Positions 1-13,768 of a DNA stretch of 64,000 nt are shown here, piece after piece. Both the position numbers and the translations under genes were made by a program. Location of the stretch: the NCBI RefSeq assembly GCF_910592395.1, contig NC_088312.1:8988001-9052000 (forward strand), in the 5' to 3' direction. The stretch's first letter is position 1. The number at the start of each line of letters is the position of its first letter. This DNA comes from Lineus longissimus (Eukaryota > Nemertea > Pilidiophora > Heteronemertea > Lineidae). The notes beneath the pieces are model-generated. The model saw only the letters and a list, made by a program, of their open reading frames with translations, was not told where the DNA came from and searched no databases.

Positions 1-2120
1 ATTGGCCCAGTGTTGAATGATAGCAAAGGCTCTCGTTTCATTTCATTCAAACCCTTAAATAACGTATCTCTCGAGAACTCTTGAGAAGTCAACACGTTCA
101 CCCTCAACACAATTGAGGAGTCGTTGGTTGGGTTCTCCTTCCCAAAGGCATAATCAAGCGATGTTGTTGGATTCTGTCTAAGATATGGGTCCAATCTCTT
201 ACAAGCTCAGTGTTGGTATTATATCTGTCAGACTTGTTTTCATCAATCTCAACCAAAACTGTTCATCTATTTAGAAGCAGGAAAAGCTATCACAGGGCAA
301 TGTGTTTCAGCTGATGATACATGTATAAACTAGTATCATTTACCTCAAGAACAGTTCCTGAACTCTATCTCTACTATCAGTCAATCTATTGGAAGACCTT
401 GAAAGGGAAGTGATAGGCCTGTGAGTCAACAAAGGAGAGATTTTTTGTTATTTTTTTATGACTGAAGATTGGGCAACCTTTGAATATTTCAAAACGATAA
501 AATGTCTTAAAAGGAACTGATAGTCTTGTGAGTCAATGGTGGAAGATGATACCAATAGCTAAGACCATATTGTTACAGTGCAAGCTACAGCACAGCAGAA
601 ACTCTCCAATAACCCCTGGGACTGACAAATGCTGTCCTTAACAGAAAGGTGTCCTGATTACAGAGGTCAAACTGAATGAAAATGACAAATCCTTGATAGG
701 CAGGGTGTCAAGCTGGCAGTATTGAAATCTTCACCAATTTTGAACATCCCATACAACTGTTCAAAGTTGCATGTAATTCTATAAAATCTTGTTGTTTTTG
801 ATACAGAAAAGCCATTTATCCACAAAGCAGAATATCAGCCTTGTTTACAAAGGGAAGGGAAATAAATCGGCTTTTGATTCAACCAAGTGGAAAATTCAGA
901 TAACAGTGGTTTTTACTTAGGTCTCGTGTCCACAATAGAGACGAGAATGTTGAAGCCAATTTGGAACCAAATACCAATGTTGGAGATTTGAGATCATTTT
1001 ACAAATTGATGGCATTGTCATGTGGTATGATGAAAATCGATTTGGGGGAGAATTCCGCTGGAAGTTGTGCATGTTATCATGATAAAAGACCATTCAATCA
1101 ACTTCAGTCCTTTTCCATTGGTATTTCACTCCTATCAACTAATGTTATAAAAGTAATCTTTATCTCTTGTCAATAAGAGGAAGTCTTAACTACAGTCTCG
1201 GTCAGAAGTTACCCTTTTTCAATGCCAATTTCTTAGATTCGCACACTATTAGACTTCAAACACTGCTCATAGCACATGCAAATGCTTGCACAAATGAATG
1301 TTACTTCTGACAAGAACAGTTCTAATGACAAATTGTCATTGAGTCATTAGCAAAGTCAGCTTATCATTCTGATACAACAAATATCAGTAAATTATAGTCT
1401 TTCTCAGAGAAATGTTGACATCAAAGGCCGAGAGATCCGATGACTAATGACACATTCCTTTCATCTTAAGTTTGTTGCTGTTACGCCTATAAAGTTTTTA
1501 CTTATCATCCTATAAGGGTAAATGATATTTCAAATTACAGAATTTAGAATCTACTGAAACTTAAATGTGATTTGGCATCAAAATCAGTTAACCGAATAGC
1601 TTAATTGTCCATCTATCTTTTTAATAAATCGTAAAAGTTTTATTTTAGTTGATGCCACATGATGCCTTGATTGGATGACACGTCTGACTTTATCACCAAA
1701 TCACTATTGTCCTAGCAGTGGTTGATCGAATGTAATACAACTCTATCCCATAATTGAGCAAATCACTAACAAATCGACACGGAGTTAATGGAAAATCGAT
1801 AAAATGATTTGATATGAATGAAAACAGATCAGATAGTTTGATCTGATCTGATCTTCTTTCGGGGATTGACTTCATCAACGAGTGTCAAGAGAGATTGATG
1901 ATGATTCGTACTAGGCACCTGAAAAACAAATGTCTGATCAAACGTTATCACTTCATGTCAAGAAAATGTGACACTCTTTATCAACATTTGAAATTAGCTC
2001 GAGGAGAAATCAGACACACTGATGAAGAGAAGTTTTTGATAAATTGAGAATTTGCCTGATTTTTGCAATTTGCAATTATCGGAGTCTGTGTGACAAATAG
2101 GCCTTTCTCACATTATTAAT

Positions 2121-2302
2121 TACAGTGAAACCTCCCTTGGAGGACACCTCTGTAACAAGGAGACCCTCTCTATTAAGGACACTATTTTTGGTCCTAAACA
2201 GTTGTTACCATTCAATCTCACCTTCCCATTCAGGGCACCTCTCTATTAAGGACAGCATTTGTCAGTCCCGAGGGTGGTCTTGATTAGAGAGGTTTTTCGG
2301 TA
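2121..2302. mobile_element. Pogo/Tigger-like MITE, degenerate copy
   Basis: It begins TA-CAGTGAAACCTCCC and ends AGAGAGGTTTTTCGG-TA. Internally it shares with the copies at 43.9 and 61.2 kb the segments CTCTCTATTAAGGACAC, GGACAGCATTTGTCAGTCC and a closing GAGAGGTT. CAGTRGAACCTC terminal repeats flanked by TA are characteristic of pogo/Tigger (Tc1-mariner superfamily) non-autonomous elements. The right terminus has decayed, so this copy is old. Confidence 0.7.
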
Positions 2303-2782
2303 GTACCAATTAGACACTCAGAAAATTAAAGCAACTTAATACTCTGTCTGAAATTTATTTGGCTTTGAATTATTAGTTGGACAAATAGTCAATAGCTGCT
2401 TTAGCTGTCCAAATAAATATAAGGCTGTCAACATTTTTGGACATATTTTTAATAGCTATAAAGAGGTCCTGTCAGAAGCAATTTTAAATCATTTAAGATT
2501 AATCCTTCCTTTCTTTATGAATTGTTCAATTTAATCTTTCCATGCGATAAATTGCTGTCAAAGGATTGGACAATTTGACTAATGAAATTGAATTGAATTG
2601 TCTTTCATCAAAATGTGATAAATTATTAGTCTGGTTTCTGTGGTTGATGAAAACTTCATCGATCATACTTCGTGAGTTGTGGTGTCCACAATGATATTCG
2701 TTCATTGGAACTGGCTGAGTAAAGAAGGGATCTCTGATGGACTTTTATACTGTCAATCGTGGCTGTTTTGAGAGGAACAAAG

Positions 2783-2965
2783 ATGGATGGGATTCGGGAC
2801 TCCAGACTCTTGTTAACCACGACCAGACCATGCAGTGGCCAAAAAACCATTTGACATTTTGGATACAATGAATGGTCTTCCTTACAGTCAATGCGGAATT
2901 AAAATGGATGAGGATTTAGGACTCAGGACTCTGGCTAACTCCGACAAAGAGGGCCAAAACCATTG
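2783..2965. repeat. Diverged local duplication
   Basis: GGATGGGATTCGGGACTCC, GACTCTTGTTAACCACGACC and GGCCAAAAAACCAT (2782-2850) are echoed at 2908-2964 by GGATGAGGATTTAGGACTC, GACTCTGGCTAACTCCGAC and GGCCAAAACCAT. Confidence 0.45.
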
Positions 2966-5279
2966 AAATTAGCAAAACCACTCGAGTAGAATTCCATGTT
3001 AGCAGATCACACAAGTGATTGATCTTTGGCCAGGACACTCACGAGACCGCAGCTCGCGAGATTTTCCGCAGCCAAAGACCAATCACGACAGCCATGTCCG
3101 TCTGTCTTGAGATATCCTTGTCAACCACATGCTCCTCCCCTTGCATGTCACTGATCCAGAATCACTCTCACCTTGGCACACTCAGCATCAATGAGTTAAA
3201 ACCAATCATCCTTGTGAGCTTTTGGTTTTGGCAAACAATGAAACCAAAAAGCATATTCCTCTGAAAATTCTTGAGTGGAATTCCACACCACAAAGTCTCG
3301 TTATTAGCCTAATGTACTCTTCTTAGACAGTACCCCTGAGACAATAAGGCAACACTAAAATTATGAAATATTAGGAAAATAACTGTCATGTTAAGGCATT
3401 TGGAGAAAATTTCTACTAAGGGCTACCTTGCCCATGCTTTATCTGTCAGACATCGGAAAGAGCATCATATTCAAAACGGGACTCCAGGGACATTTTATGG
3501 ATGCATTAATCGTAGACCACCTGACGCCACACTCCATAAATGAGATATAGTTCCAGTCACAGAGAGAATGGATGTAAAAGGGCAGTCACCTTATCAGGCT
3601 GTTTTAGTGCCAGACCTCTCACGCTGAGTGAATGGCAGACTTCATTGACGCTGTCAGGTCTTAAGGATGCTCACCGCTTTGTGGTTTCTTGTGAGAGGAT
3701 CAAATAGATGATTGTAAAATAGCCATGTATTCTACAAGTCTACTGAGTCTCATTTTCCAAAATCATTATCACCTAATAAGCATGTTCTTCCTGGACTTAG
3801 AGAGATGTTGGCTGAAGTGGTCAACTCACCGAGTTTTCTTTAAGCCAGGAGGCGAGATCAGATTTGGTTGAGGTTGAAGTTTTCCTTAACTGAATGGTCT
3901 GCTGGAAAGAAGGTCTAATATATCTTGATAGAAACACCTTTACAATTCCGAAGGCAATGGTCTGGTGGTGAGTTTTAACCATCTGGTGGTAAGACACAAT
4001 GTTATATTATGGCCCGGTTGCTCACCAGATCATAATAGGCAGCACTGCCCCCTCAACCTCCAGAATGAATATGTGAGTCACTGAGTGGGTCCAAGAGATT
4101 AGAAGTCAGGTCCATGCCCCAGTAAAACTGTTTTGTGTGCTACCGGAATTCCTCATTATCATAACTCCTTCAGCATTAATCGAACACATCAATATAACAC
4201 CCCAAGGATATGAGGTAGAAAAAAAACACTGACTCTTCTTCATAGGCGGGATGAAAGTGTGCCAAGTGCCTCCTGACAGGATGATTATACAATTGCCAAT
4301 ACGCTACCTTACAGTTCATTACCGGACGTCAACATCAAAGACCAAACAATACCCACCTTCAGCGATGTCCAGTAGAATGATTGCGGTTCATTAATCGGCG
4401 TCCCGTGGCCTACGTGTCATCAGCGCACGAGGACAGAACGCGGCAACGAAATCCCACCGCTGTGCCGGACATCGTTAGATGTCTAATTAATCCATTATTA
4501 GACCAATTAGAGCATACCTGGGATTAACTGCGACTGTAACATGGCCAAGGATTACATCAAAGTATCATCTTTCTCACCCAAAAAGAATCATAAAGTGGAC
4601 ACTGCATCATACAAAATGCACAGTAAGACTCATTCAGCTGAACTTGAACTTGTATTTCGAAAAGGTTTCACCAAACTTGATCTGAACATTATCAACTGTT
4701 GTGAAGAAGATGTACATCAATCTACATCAAACTTGAACTGGATTAATGCTTCCTAATTCCTTGCAGCAGAACAATGGTCCACACTTAATCTGGCACAGAG
4801 TGAGACTGATCTTTGATGATCTTTTTCTGTACAATGTCCGAATGTCGATTGATCATTTTACACTAATGGTCTTATTTCTGCCTGGTATCACATCCAAGCC
4901 GTTTGTTTCTCCAACAACGATGAGAAGGCGTTTGTCGATTTCTTCAGGGCGCGTTATATCCTCAAGGAAAAGGCAACTTAACCATTGACATCAAAAACAT
5001 CATCTTTTCAAACTAAGAAGGACAGCCATAACCCCATCTTGATATAATCAATGGTTGCATTTATGTTTTAAAAGCATGCAACCTTCAAGTTCAGATCGAC
5101 GCATCAAGAAAACTCCAGAGAGATCAGTCAAAGCTTTCCTTTGCATGCTCTGCTTAGAGAATCATGTTGGTCGAGTGAAAAATGCGACCCATCGCAGGGA
5201 AACCAGGCACATCTTGCTTAAGTTTGGCAGATTGAGATGAACTGGTTGTTCATTGCACTGTTGTGCAGTCTGGATACAT

Positions 5280-5288
5280 CTATTTCTT
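5280..5288. repeat. Left 9-bp target-site duplication of the fold-back element
   Basis: CTATTTCTT abuts the left end and is repeated exactly at the right end (5891-5899). Confidence 0.7.
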
Positions 5289-5890
5289 GGCTCTAGGAAA
5301 ATTCGTCCCCGGAAAATTCGTCCCCGGAAAACTCGTCCCCGGAAAATTCGTCCCCTAGGAAAATTCGTCCCCAGAAAATTCGTCCCCGAGGTAAATTCGT
5401 CCCCGGATAATTCGTCCCCGAGGATAATTCGTCCCTGGAGAATTCGTCCCCGAGGATAATTCGTCCCTGGAAAATTCGTCCCCGAGGAAAATTTCGTCCC
5501 CGGAAAATATGTCCCCCAGGATAATTCGTCCCTGGGAAATTCGTCATCGAAATTAGTAAAGAGAGATGTTACACTGAATGAGAAAAATCGAGAGTAGTAG
5601 TTATTACTACAGTCCATTCGACAAGACTTAAGAGTCTTAGAAAGTAAAGTCAGAAACTTTCAACTTTGTAAAATATTCTGGGGACGAATTATCCTCGGGG
5701 ACGAACTTTCCAGGGACGAATTATCCTCGGGGACAAATTTTCCGGGGACGAATTATCCTCGGGGACGAATTATCCTCGGGGACGAATTTTCCGGGGACGA
5801 ATTTTCCTTGGGGACGAATTATCCGGGGACGAATTTGCGGGGACGAATTTTCCGGGGACGAATTATCCGGGGACGAATTTTCCTGTAACC
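5289..5890. mobile_element. Fold-back (Mutator-like?) element with minisatellite arms
   Basis: Tandem 15-17 bp units of the type GGAAAATTCGTCCCC fill 5297-5545. The same units run in reverse orientation (GGGGACGAATTTTCC and GGGGACGAATTATCCTC) through about 5678-5885. The arms are separated by about 130 bp of unique sequence. The ends are inverted: left GGCTCTAGGAAAATTCG, right end reverse-complemented GGTTACAGGAAAATTCG. The 9-bp word CTATTTCTT lies immediately outside both ends (5280-5288 and 5891-5899), as expected of a target-site duplication. Long repetitive inverted arms with a 9-bp duplication match fold-back elements, several of which belong to the Mutator superfamily. No transposase is present, so it would be non-autonomous. 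Open frames inside it simply read the repeat. Confidence 0.8.
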
Positions 5891-5899
5891 CTATTTCTT
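5891..5899. repeat. Right 9-bp target-site duplication of the fold-back element
   Basis: CTATTTCTT directly follows the right terminus and is identical to 5280-5288. Confidence 0.7.
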
Positions 5900-8800
5900 C
5901 CAATATCTTCTGGTGTCATTTACGCTCTTCTTCTGTGCAACATGCGCCTGATTTGCTGTGGAGGGTCCAAAATGGTTATCTTACATGTCTGAAGAACCTT
6001 TGATTGGTTGAGATAAACTGACACAGATATTTCAAAATGAACATGACAGTCTCACGGTTTATTGATGGAGAACAGATATACTAACTAACAGACTGACAAA
6101 TGGACGTAATCCACAATCTTTGGTGTCCAGTCAAAGGGTTTTCTATCAGCACTTGACACACCGACATCACTAACAAACTTGCCCTGGCCTGATGGCTATT
6201 TTTCTGGACAAAGACAATTGAAGATTAACCATTGATGAGAACCAGGGTGATTATCGCGCTTTCATCAGTTTCTGCATGAGATATTAGCCAAGACATGGAC
6301 ACCTCAAAATGGTAATAGGAGCTTGAAAAAGATCGCCCACTAATCCTATGACTCATCAAGGATGTTTTGGCACCCAGATCCTCTAAATTCTCATAGTTAC
6401 CGATCCTTAAAATTAGAGACGCATTGTTGAAATCGTAACTTGCCAATGTCTTTGGCTGGTGCATGAGTTTGACTCCCAATTCACCCTCTCAAATTCTCAC
6501 ATTTGCAACTTAAAAGGAATTACATATCTCTAGCAGTAACCCTGTCAGGAATGCAACTAGCATCCATTTGATCATACAAAATGACCAGAATACTGATAGG
6601 GCAGATGACTGTTTTTACATGGCTCAATTCAGGCCGAGACCTAAGCCACTGAATAATGTATTAGACATTTCGATTGAGGCAGTTGAGTTCAAATGACACA
6701 AACAGTCTTGGGCAAGCAATCTCCTTTTTCCCCTTTTATTCTAGAAAGCCGAACCAAAGAGGAATTATCTGGTCATATCTCCTGTTATTCAAGATATACC
6801 CCATGGTATCATTTTCATGCCTGGAGGCGATAGTGTTAAAAAAGAATAATTGGTAATACCAGTAGTTCAAGTTCCATTTCCTTTGGGCTGGCTAGCTAAA
6901 CAATGCCGGGTAAGGTTATATTACACTGTCCAGCAGCCTCTGGATATGGACAAGATAGCCTATTATCTGACCTTATCATTCTCATGTAACAATCGCTAAA
7001 AAACAACCCATTTCTTTGCAACAATTCCCCAATGGCATAAATGGTGATAATCTTTTTGGCATATTGTAGATATGAACGCTAGAGCACATAAAGGTGCAAA
7101 GTTTAAACATTTTTTGGAGATAATCTGCCGAAAGATCTCATCACATTTTCTGATGAATGGTTTTGCACTTTTGCTTTCTGACAGAAGTTGAAATACCTAG
7201 ACTTTATTCTGTCTGGGTTACCACCATTGATGTTGGAGTTGACCTGGAACTTTATGCAAAGGCAGAAGATTTTAATTCTTCTCCTTGCTAGTTACTCATC
7301 TCAGGTGCAAAAGAACACACAATTTCAAGCTATTTTATCATATTTTGTTCTTTTATAAGGCATGCAGGATGTCTCCCTAATATTTTGCGCTAGGTCCCCC
7401 TAGGATGTGTAGCGGACAAAATTTTCTCGAAGGTACAGCATCTCGCCCACACTGGCCTGAAACCAAACATGATATCATGCAACGGAACAGAAAAGACCAT
7501 ACTTCCAAGACATGGCACGCCTGCTGCACGCCTGTCATGTGATATTTGGGAATCGCTCCAAGTAGGTGTATGACAGCTAAGATCAAACAGAATTATACAT
7601 TGTATTCAAATAAGATCTATTTGAGGTACGTGTAAATGTGGGTTCGAGTGATGCCTCGGGTTAGCAAATAAGGGACAAAATGCCTTGAGGGACAGTGGTC
7701 TTGGTGATAATTCATTCAATAAGGTAAGGAATAAGGTTCAGGTTTTCTGCCCGAGGCATCAAGCTGGACATATCAGTACCGACTTGACAATATCCATATG
7801 CAATATCCACATCAAAGATATGAGATTACAAGAAAAAATCATATGTCCATTCATATTATCATATCAAAGTTTCAATTTTTTGTTGAAATCTGACCAGAAC
7901 ATGAGATGAGGTCAGTTTTTGGCCATGCCTCTAGGCAATTAAACCAAGGATTGTAGTTCAAGGTCGGCTTGGCTGGCGTGGGTTTAGAGATCGAACAGAA
8001 CAATGAAATTTGGGGAAATACCTTTGTAAGTCTATAACTGCAAGTCCATTTTGACTAACCTTCATTCTGACATCTAATACATGGTGACAATATATCTCAC
8101 ACCAAAAATTTCTATATTCATATTTTTTATCTCCTGACAAAAGTGTCATAGTCATCCATCTCTTAAAATGTGTTTCATTGTATTTTAAAGCTGCTTTCAT
8201 ACAAATTTGCCATCACACCTAAATCCCCTTAGAAATGCATATTTTAAAGCTATCCTCAAAGAAATGATTTATCCAACTTCAAACAGATCAGAGATTGCCA
8301 TCCAAAACAGATTTCAGCCTGATGACAAATCTGGTGTCCATTTACTAAAATAACACAAGAACATAAGTGTTGTAACACCCAACAAAAAGTGATGAAAAAT
8401 CCAAATTTTGCCCTCGGGTGGATTTTGGAATGTTTGTGCTTTTTTAGTCCAGACTGGATTGAGGATTATATTTGCTATTTCCTCTTTTATGTGCCATCAG
8501 TTGTGTCGGAGATTGAGTTCACGTTACATTAATTCTTGCTGCTGATTAAGCACTGGTTCATTCTCCTTCTCGCTTTGATATGGGCGGTAGATTTTGATTG
8601 CTTTTATGAAATAAGCAACATTGATCATATCGCCATTGTTACTCGCTTATGGGGATTTCTGAGGCAGCCTGACGAAAAAACAGAGCAGCTGAAAAGGGGA
8701 CATACGACCGGTTGACAAGCACACCAGAACTCGAATTAGTTAAATATTTTTGGACTACAGAATGCAGAAATGAGGCAAGAGCATCACCCATGTACACCAA

Positions 8801-11800
8801 AAGCAAATAATGGCTATTAAAGGGGGCTATAGGCAGAAGCCAGGTGTGCCTGATTTGGTTGAGCCAAGTGGCTGATAGGAATCCCGACAATTGAACAGTT
8901 TATCGGCACTGTTCACATATGTACAAATGAGGAATATTTGTGAGTCAAACCAGACCTATAGTTCCCAAACTGTGCATATTAGTCACCTAGACCACCAATT
9001 CAACCCCCTAGATTCTGCCTAGTCCCCATCTAAGTCATTCAATGTACCAAGGCAATTTTTAATCAGATCGGGGGGGGGGGCTATCAGACTTCTTGTTCAT
9101 GACAAACCTGATGTTTCCACTGATCCAAATTCCTCTGTCCGTGATCTCTCTATATAGTGACAAATTTCGAATACAAGGATGAACATTTGGGCGAAAACTT
9201 GAAATTAATCATCAAATGATTGAAGCCTAATTGTGGCTAGCGGCTAATGGGGCCAGTCGAAAATAATTGCTTTATGCCATGAACTTATGACTCATTTGAC
9301 ATTGTTAGATTTACAAATCAAATAATTTTCAAATTTGCCCCAGAACATACGGATTTATCAATCAGTTGTATACACAGGGTGACAGTGAGTATCACCCCCT
9401 GAAGTTATGTGTGGATGGGTGAGACATGAAGGACTCATCACTGAATGTCCAAGTCAAGTATGCCCGAACCACATGTGCAATAACAACAGTGCGATGCATT
9501 AGAATCTCAGTCAACCCAAGCTGAAGTGATATTTTGGATGTTTTCAGCTGAACATTGCAAGAGTCAACTTGTGCATTGATGTATTGCTCTGTGCATCATA
9601 TACACACAAGTCCAGACCAACTTAAGATAGAATAGACACAAGAACACAAGCAACCATGATGACTTTGAGGCCCTAAGGTCACCATAAACAATCTAATACA
9701 AATCCAATCATTTGATGAGTTTGTTGATTTTTAGTTTTATGTCTGCTAACCCAGTTTGAGTCATGGCCTGCCATGGGCAAGGAAATGGCTCCTCTCGTAC
9801 TAAAGAGAGATCAAATGGAACGAATTAAGACGGGTAGAATCTTGGTAATTTCCGGTCATGTATAACTGTCCTTTTCACCACAATCAAGCTTTTTATCGTA
9901 AAGTGTTAAATATTAGGATCCACTTGCAACACATGAAATCTTTAGAATCTACTAGTATGAGTTTTTTTCCTCATTATCAGGCATTTACATCAGTGCCATG
10001 CCAACAGATTCTATTTGGCAAAGTAAACTATCAGCTATTACACGAAAATCCATTAAAACTATTTGCCTGATAGCCTGAAATACCTGATTTTTAATGGAAT
10101 CAAATAATATTTGCTTTTAAAGGTTTTTAAGGCAGCATTGATTAGATTTAAGTGCTTTTAAAAATGAAGACACAATATTGGTTTATGTTTCTTTTTGTAG
10201 TTCAGTGAAAATCAATCATCTTTCTGAATATAAATGTTTTATGCCGATACAAATAGAGTTCAGTGCTGTAACACTTCTTTTTTTTTTGCTGTTCTCAAAA
10301 TTGACAGCAGTGTTGAAAAACAAGGAAAACATTTCAGGAAAAATGAACATATGGACAGAAAATGTGTGAGTTAGAACATTCAAGTCGGGTGAAAAAAGCT
10401 TCATTTTTTAATTGCCAGTATCGCATGTACATTCTGTACATTCACATACATGTTTGTACATAAATGTAAAGGCCGGGGCATTCACGTTGGGTGAAACAGC
10501 CATGTGATCAATGCAGGTGTCTTGCTCGTTTTATTGACCCAATGAGAGGAATCTTCTCGCCAGATTAATCACAGCTCCATCGCAGCATATGCTATTGACA
10601 AGTTTATCCCCGATAACAGCAATCACTTGCTTCAAACATGTTCTCCTGTAAGAGGATGAGGTGGATCAATTGTCCTTAGAGGGAATCTCAAATAATCTTG
10701 GACGGGTGGACCACAAAGTACCATATGATATCTCGAGGTTTCTGAATAACAGAAGAGATTTGTCAAAAGTGTGAAGACTACGAAATGAACAGCTTGACCT
10801 AAACCCTGTTACTCAAGAAATAATTGGCCAGCATTGTTTTCAGAACTTCGGTTAGTCACCAAGTCATATTGCATGATTGGACTCGTACATCAAAAAATTT
10901 TGTCATAAACTCGCCACAAGAATGGATGACCCTAAACCTGGACTGACTCACTGAATTATCGAATCAGGAAGAGCCAAATGCATTCCCATCGGCAAGAAAA
11001 TGAGAAACTGTCCCAAGCGTCACAGTGGATCCTGTCATACAATAAGTCCATTTCAAAATCACAATAAATATTTGCCAACCAGTTGAATCTAATGCCTCGT
11101 CTTCTATTTTAAGTTAATTTTATATTTTATTTTGATTACAACCTGTCGTTTGCTTGGTACTTGGGTAGGTGAAGTTGGTGAGGCAAGGCTGTAGCTGCAG
11201 GTCCATATCGCCTGTTTTCAACAAAGTCTCATGACATCATTTGTCCACTCTTCCCACCGACAAACAAGACATTCAAGGTTGCAGATGCCAATCATCATAA
11301 TAACATCTGCCATTACTTCCAATTGTGCAAAAGGGATAAACAAATTAGTCCATCCCGCAACCTAAGACAATAGGATGAAAGTGACATTGATTTGATTTCC
11401 GTGCTTTCTCTCATCAGTTGGACATGCATGGTATAACAATGACTTGAGACTGTTTGACAAATAAATCAGTTACCTTTGGGTCCAGAGTGCTTAATCAATT
11501 ATATCTGGTTGTCAACCAGTTCCTAAATGTCACTTGCTTGTCAATGAGAGAGGCGGGATCTCTTTCAGTATGATGACCTTACCCTGGGGGCTAACCTTAT
11601 CATGAGGATATCAAGGTAGTTTTGGGACTAGATTTGAATTGCTGTGAATCAGTCACGGGCAACCAACTCTTTGAAGGACCTTTTTTTGTATATCGCAACG
11701 CTGTACTGACAGGTTCAATGGTACGCGCAGGTGGACAGGAGTTTTTTGGCCAAAATATCACAGTCCTGTTGACCAACCAACCTCAACAATGAACCTCGAT

Positions 11801-12639
11801 CACAGACTACATTACCGCAATGAAATTCTAGAAACCTGAGTTGATACCACACTACATGTAGCAACTCAAAATGACCCTCATGCTGAAAGCTTGTTAATTA
11901 TCTTGTCAAACCTTTTACCAAGATTACGCTCAATGTCAATCCTATTGTTTTACCTTAATGACCCCTGAGACTCTGAAATTCCAAATCCCGGGATTATAGT
12001 CGCAACATGTCACGATTCATTAAGACTTAAACTCGCTGTACTGTATGAGATTGTCAAATATCATTTGATTAGGAAACAAAAGGCAACCTTGAGTACAACA
12101 TTGTCAAAAACCATTTGAATATTCAAGTAAACATGTCAGATTTTATTGTCATTCCTTTGTTTTCATGATCACTTATTGTTTGTCATCGTGACCATCTGGT
12201 TGAACACGAAGATGATATCAAGTGATCCAGGTCTTAATTTGTTGTTCCCGTCAGTCGCCAGTGGCAAGGTCGAACGTGTCATTCCAACTATTTTCAGTGT
12301 CACTATGAAATTCGATGATCTTGGAGTATAGTAATCAGGGATTAAGTGAGATGGTGTGATGTTATATCAAGATGCTGGTATCGTGCTGGAAGGTTTGACA
12401 GACATGGAATTAGGCTAACAGAATTGTTAACTCCTAGCGTGTCCCTTTAAAAAGACCATTTATGTGTTATCCCTTTTCTTCAAGAAAGATTCTCCACCCA
12501 CTTGTGCTGGTTCTTTAAGTCCCCTAGAGTAGGAAGTATGGCCACCCACTATAGTATATAATTTGAGGTTGGACAGGACAAAGGCTTCTGCAATGGTTCT
12601 GAAATACTGAGAGCACTCTTAAAGAAAGCGGTATCTTAC

Positions 12640-12743
12640 CTGAAATGTCCCTAATGTATTTGTCTCATCTTCAGCATCCTTCGGTACTGCCACGAGATAG
12701 AATGCTTCGAATCTTTGGTTCGGATATGTACCATTTAAGGTTA
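12640..12743 (-). CDS. F-spondin-like protein, exon 2 (Reeler domain continued)
   Basis: This 104-bp internal exon is preceded by a pyrimidine-rich TTTCAG acceptor and followed by CAG|GTAAG. It enters in phase 1 (TA completes ATA, Ile70) and leaves in phase 0. It encodes residues 70-104: ITLNGTYPNQRFEAFYLVAV (70-89), then an acidic stretch (PKDAEDETNT) and LGTFQ. In known spondins this segment has the form VTLSxxPPxxFxGFxLxAL, an acidic stretch, then AGTFQ, so order, spacing and exon end all fit. It is too short to stand out as an open reading frame and was recognised from splice sites and the Reeler pattern. No third exon (Cys-containing strand, WxAPxxGxGC motif) was found between 1 and 12639, so it probably lies outside the window. 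Confidence 0.8.
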
Positions 12744-13362
12744 CTGAAATGAGAAGATTAATGAACAAGTTAGAAACATTCTGTGGGTAAGAGGGCTTTT
12801 TAGCATCCTGTAAACAAGCTGTTAAATTGCTGTGATCTTGCTGCGATGACTTGTTTTATCCGCAGACAAGAGACATTTTGTCCGCAGGTTTCAGCAGCGA
12901 AGAACCCTTGTTAACTCCGGCTTTGATTCTTGACAACAAGATACTGTCAACCTTTCTAAAGAGGAAGTGATGAGAAGCTTGCCTGAATGTCACTTGTTCT
13001 AGCTTATTTCTACAAAACGGATGTAAAGCTCACAAAAACCTGTGCTAATATTGCTATCAACAAAGAGGCTGCCAACCATTTCAGTTGAAACCTCAAGTCA
13101 TTTTCTCAACCTTGTAAAGTGCTATCGAACATCAGAGTATTGTGCTCATTTTCCAAAACAATACATCACATCATCAATTAATCAGCAGAGGGAAAGGAGG
13201 AAGTTAAATGGCCTTCTTTAAATATAGATGACACGTATGCAATGTTTCGTGATGCATTAAGTCAATATTGGAATTAAAATGGCCTAAATTGATGATAGTA
13301 GAAATAACGTAAAATTGTAGTAACAGGTTCATCAGCATCAAGCACCAGCCATATTTTGTAGC

Positions 13363-13440
13363 CCTCTTACATAAAGATGGCATTTGGGGCCAGAAAAAAC
13401 TCTCTTACATATAGATGGCATTGATAGCCAGAAAAAACTA
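13363..13440. repeat. 38-bp tandem duplication
   Basis: CTCTTACATAAAGATGGCAT followed by GGCCAGAAAAAAC is repeated once after 38 bp as CTCTTACATATAGATGGCAT and AGCCAGAAAAAAC. Confidence 0.8.
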
Positions 13441-13768
13441 CGCTACAAACTAGTGATGTTAAAGCTGCAAATGATAGGTGTTGTAAAGTAATTAACTCCA
13501 CTTGCTCACCTAATCAATACCGAAGCTGTGTACACTATGGGTTCACACAGGTAATTCCTGACAGATATCTCTGATGGGGTTAATTAGGGTAGAGTCAAGG
13601 GCAACTCAAGTTGATAAGACCAATCGGTGGATTAGTCTTCAAGTAACATAGGGATGACTTCTGAGCAATGAGGTGAAATGAACCTGTGAGACCGATGTTT
13701 GGTGGTAAACGATATACCTTCCTCAACTCAGTTTGTACTCATGTTTATACCATGTTAACCACAGCAGG

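Larger units (their letters stand above)
1..12639. other. Presumed further intron of the spondin-like gene; no exon recognised
   Basis: Because exon 2 ends in phase 0 with a GTAAG donor at 12639, the sequence to the left should be intron 2 unless an exon was missed. It contains a degenerate pogo-like MITE (2121-2302), a diverged local duplication (2783-2965), the fold-back element (5289-5890) and a run of 11 G near 9070. Scanning for the next spondin exon (a WxAP motif or Cys-rich strand on the minus strand) gave nothing convincing. The remainder is AT-rich sequence without supported features. Confidence 0.5.

Noticed and set aside
4357-4408. Possible small minus-strand exon (PINEPQSFYWTSLK followed by GTGGGT)
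   Set aside because: The splice signals are weak and the peptide does not match the spondin segment expected after exon 2.
5162-5903. Open frames rich in GRIFRGDEF-type or RPRKIRP-type repeats on both strands
   Set aside because: All read the fold-back element's minisatellite arms in different frames.
9069-9080. Poly-G tract
   Set aside because: A simple homopolymer with no flanking G-runs to suggest a quadruplex of interest.
10420-10470. Cluster of TGTACA/CATGTA words suggesting a regulatory palindrome
   Set aside because: Short self-complementary words only, with no conserved spacing; likely low complexity.
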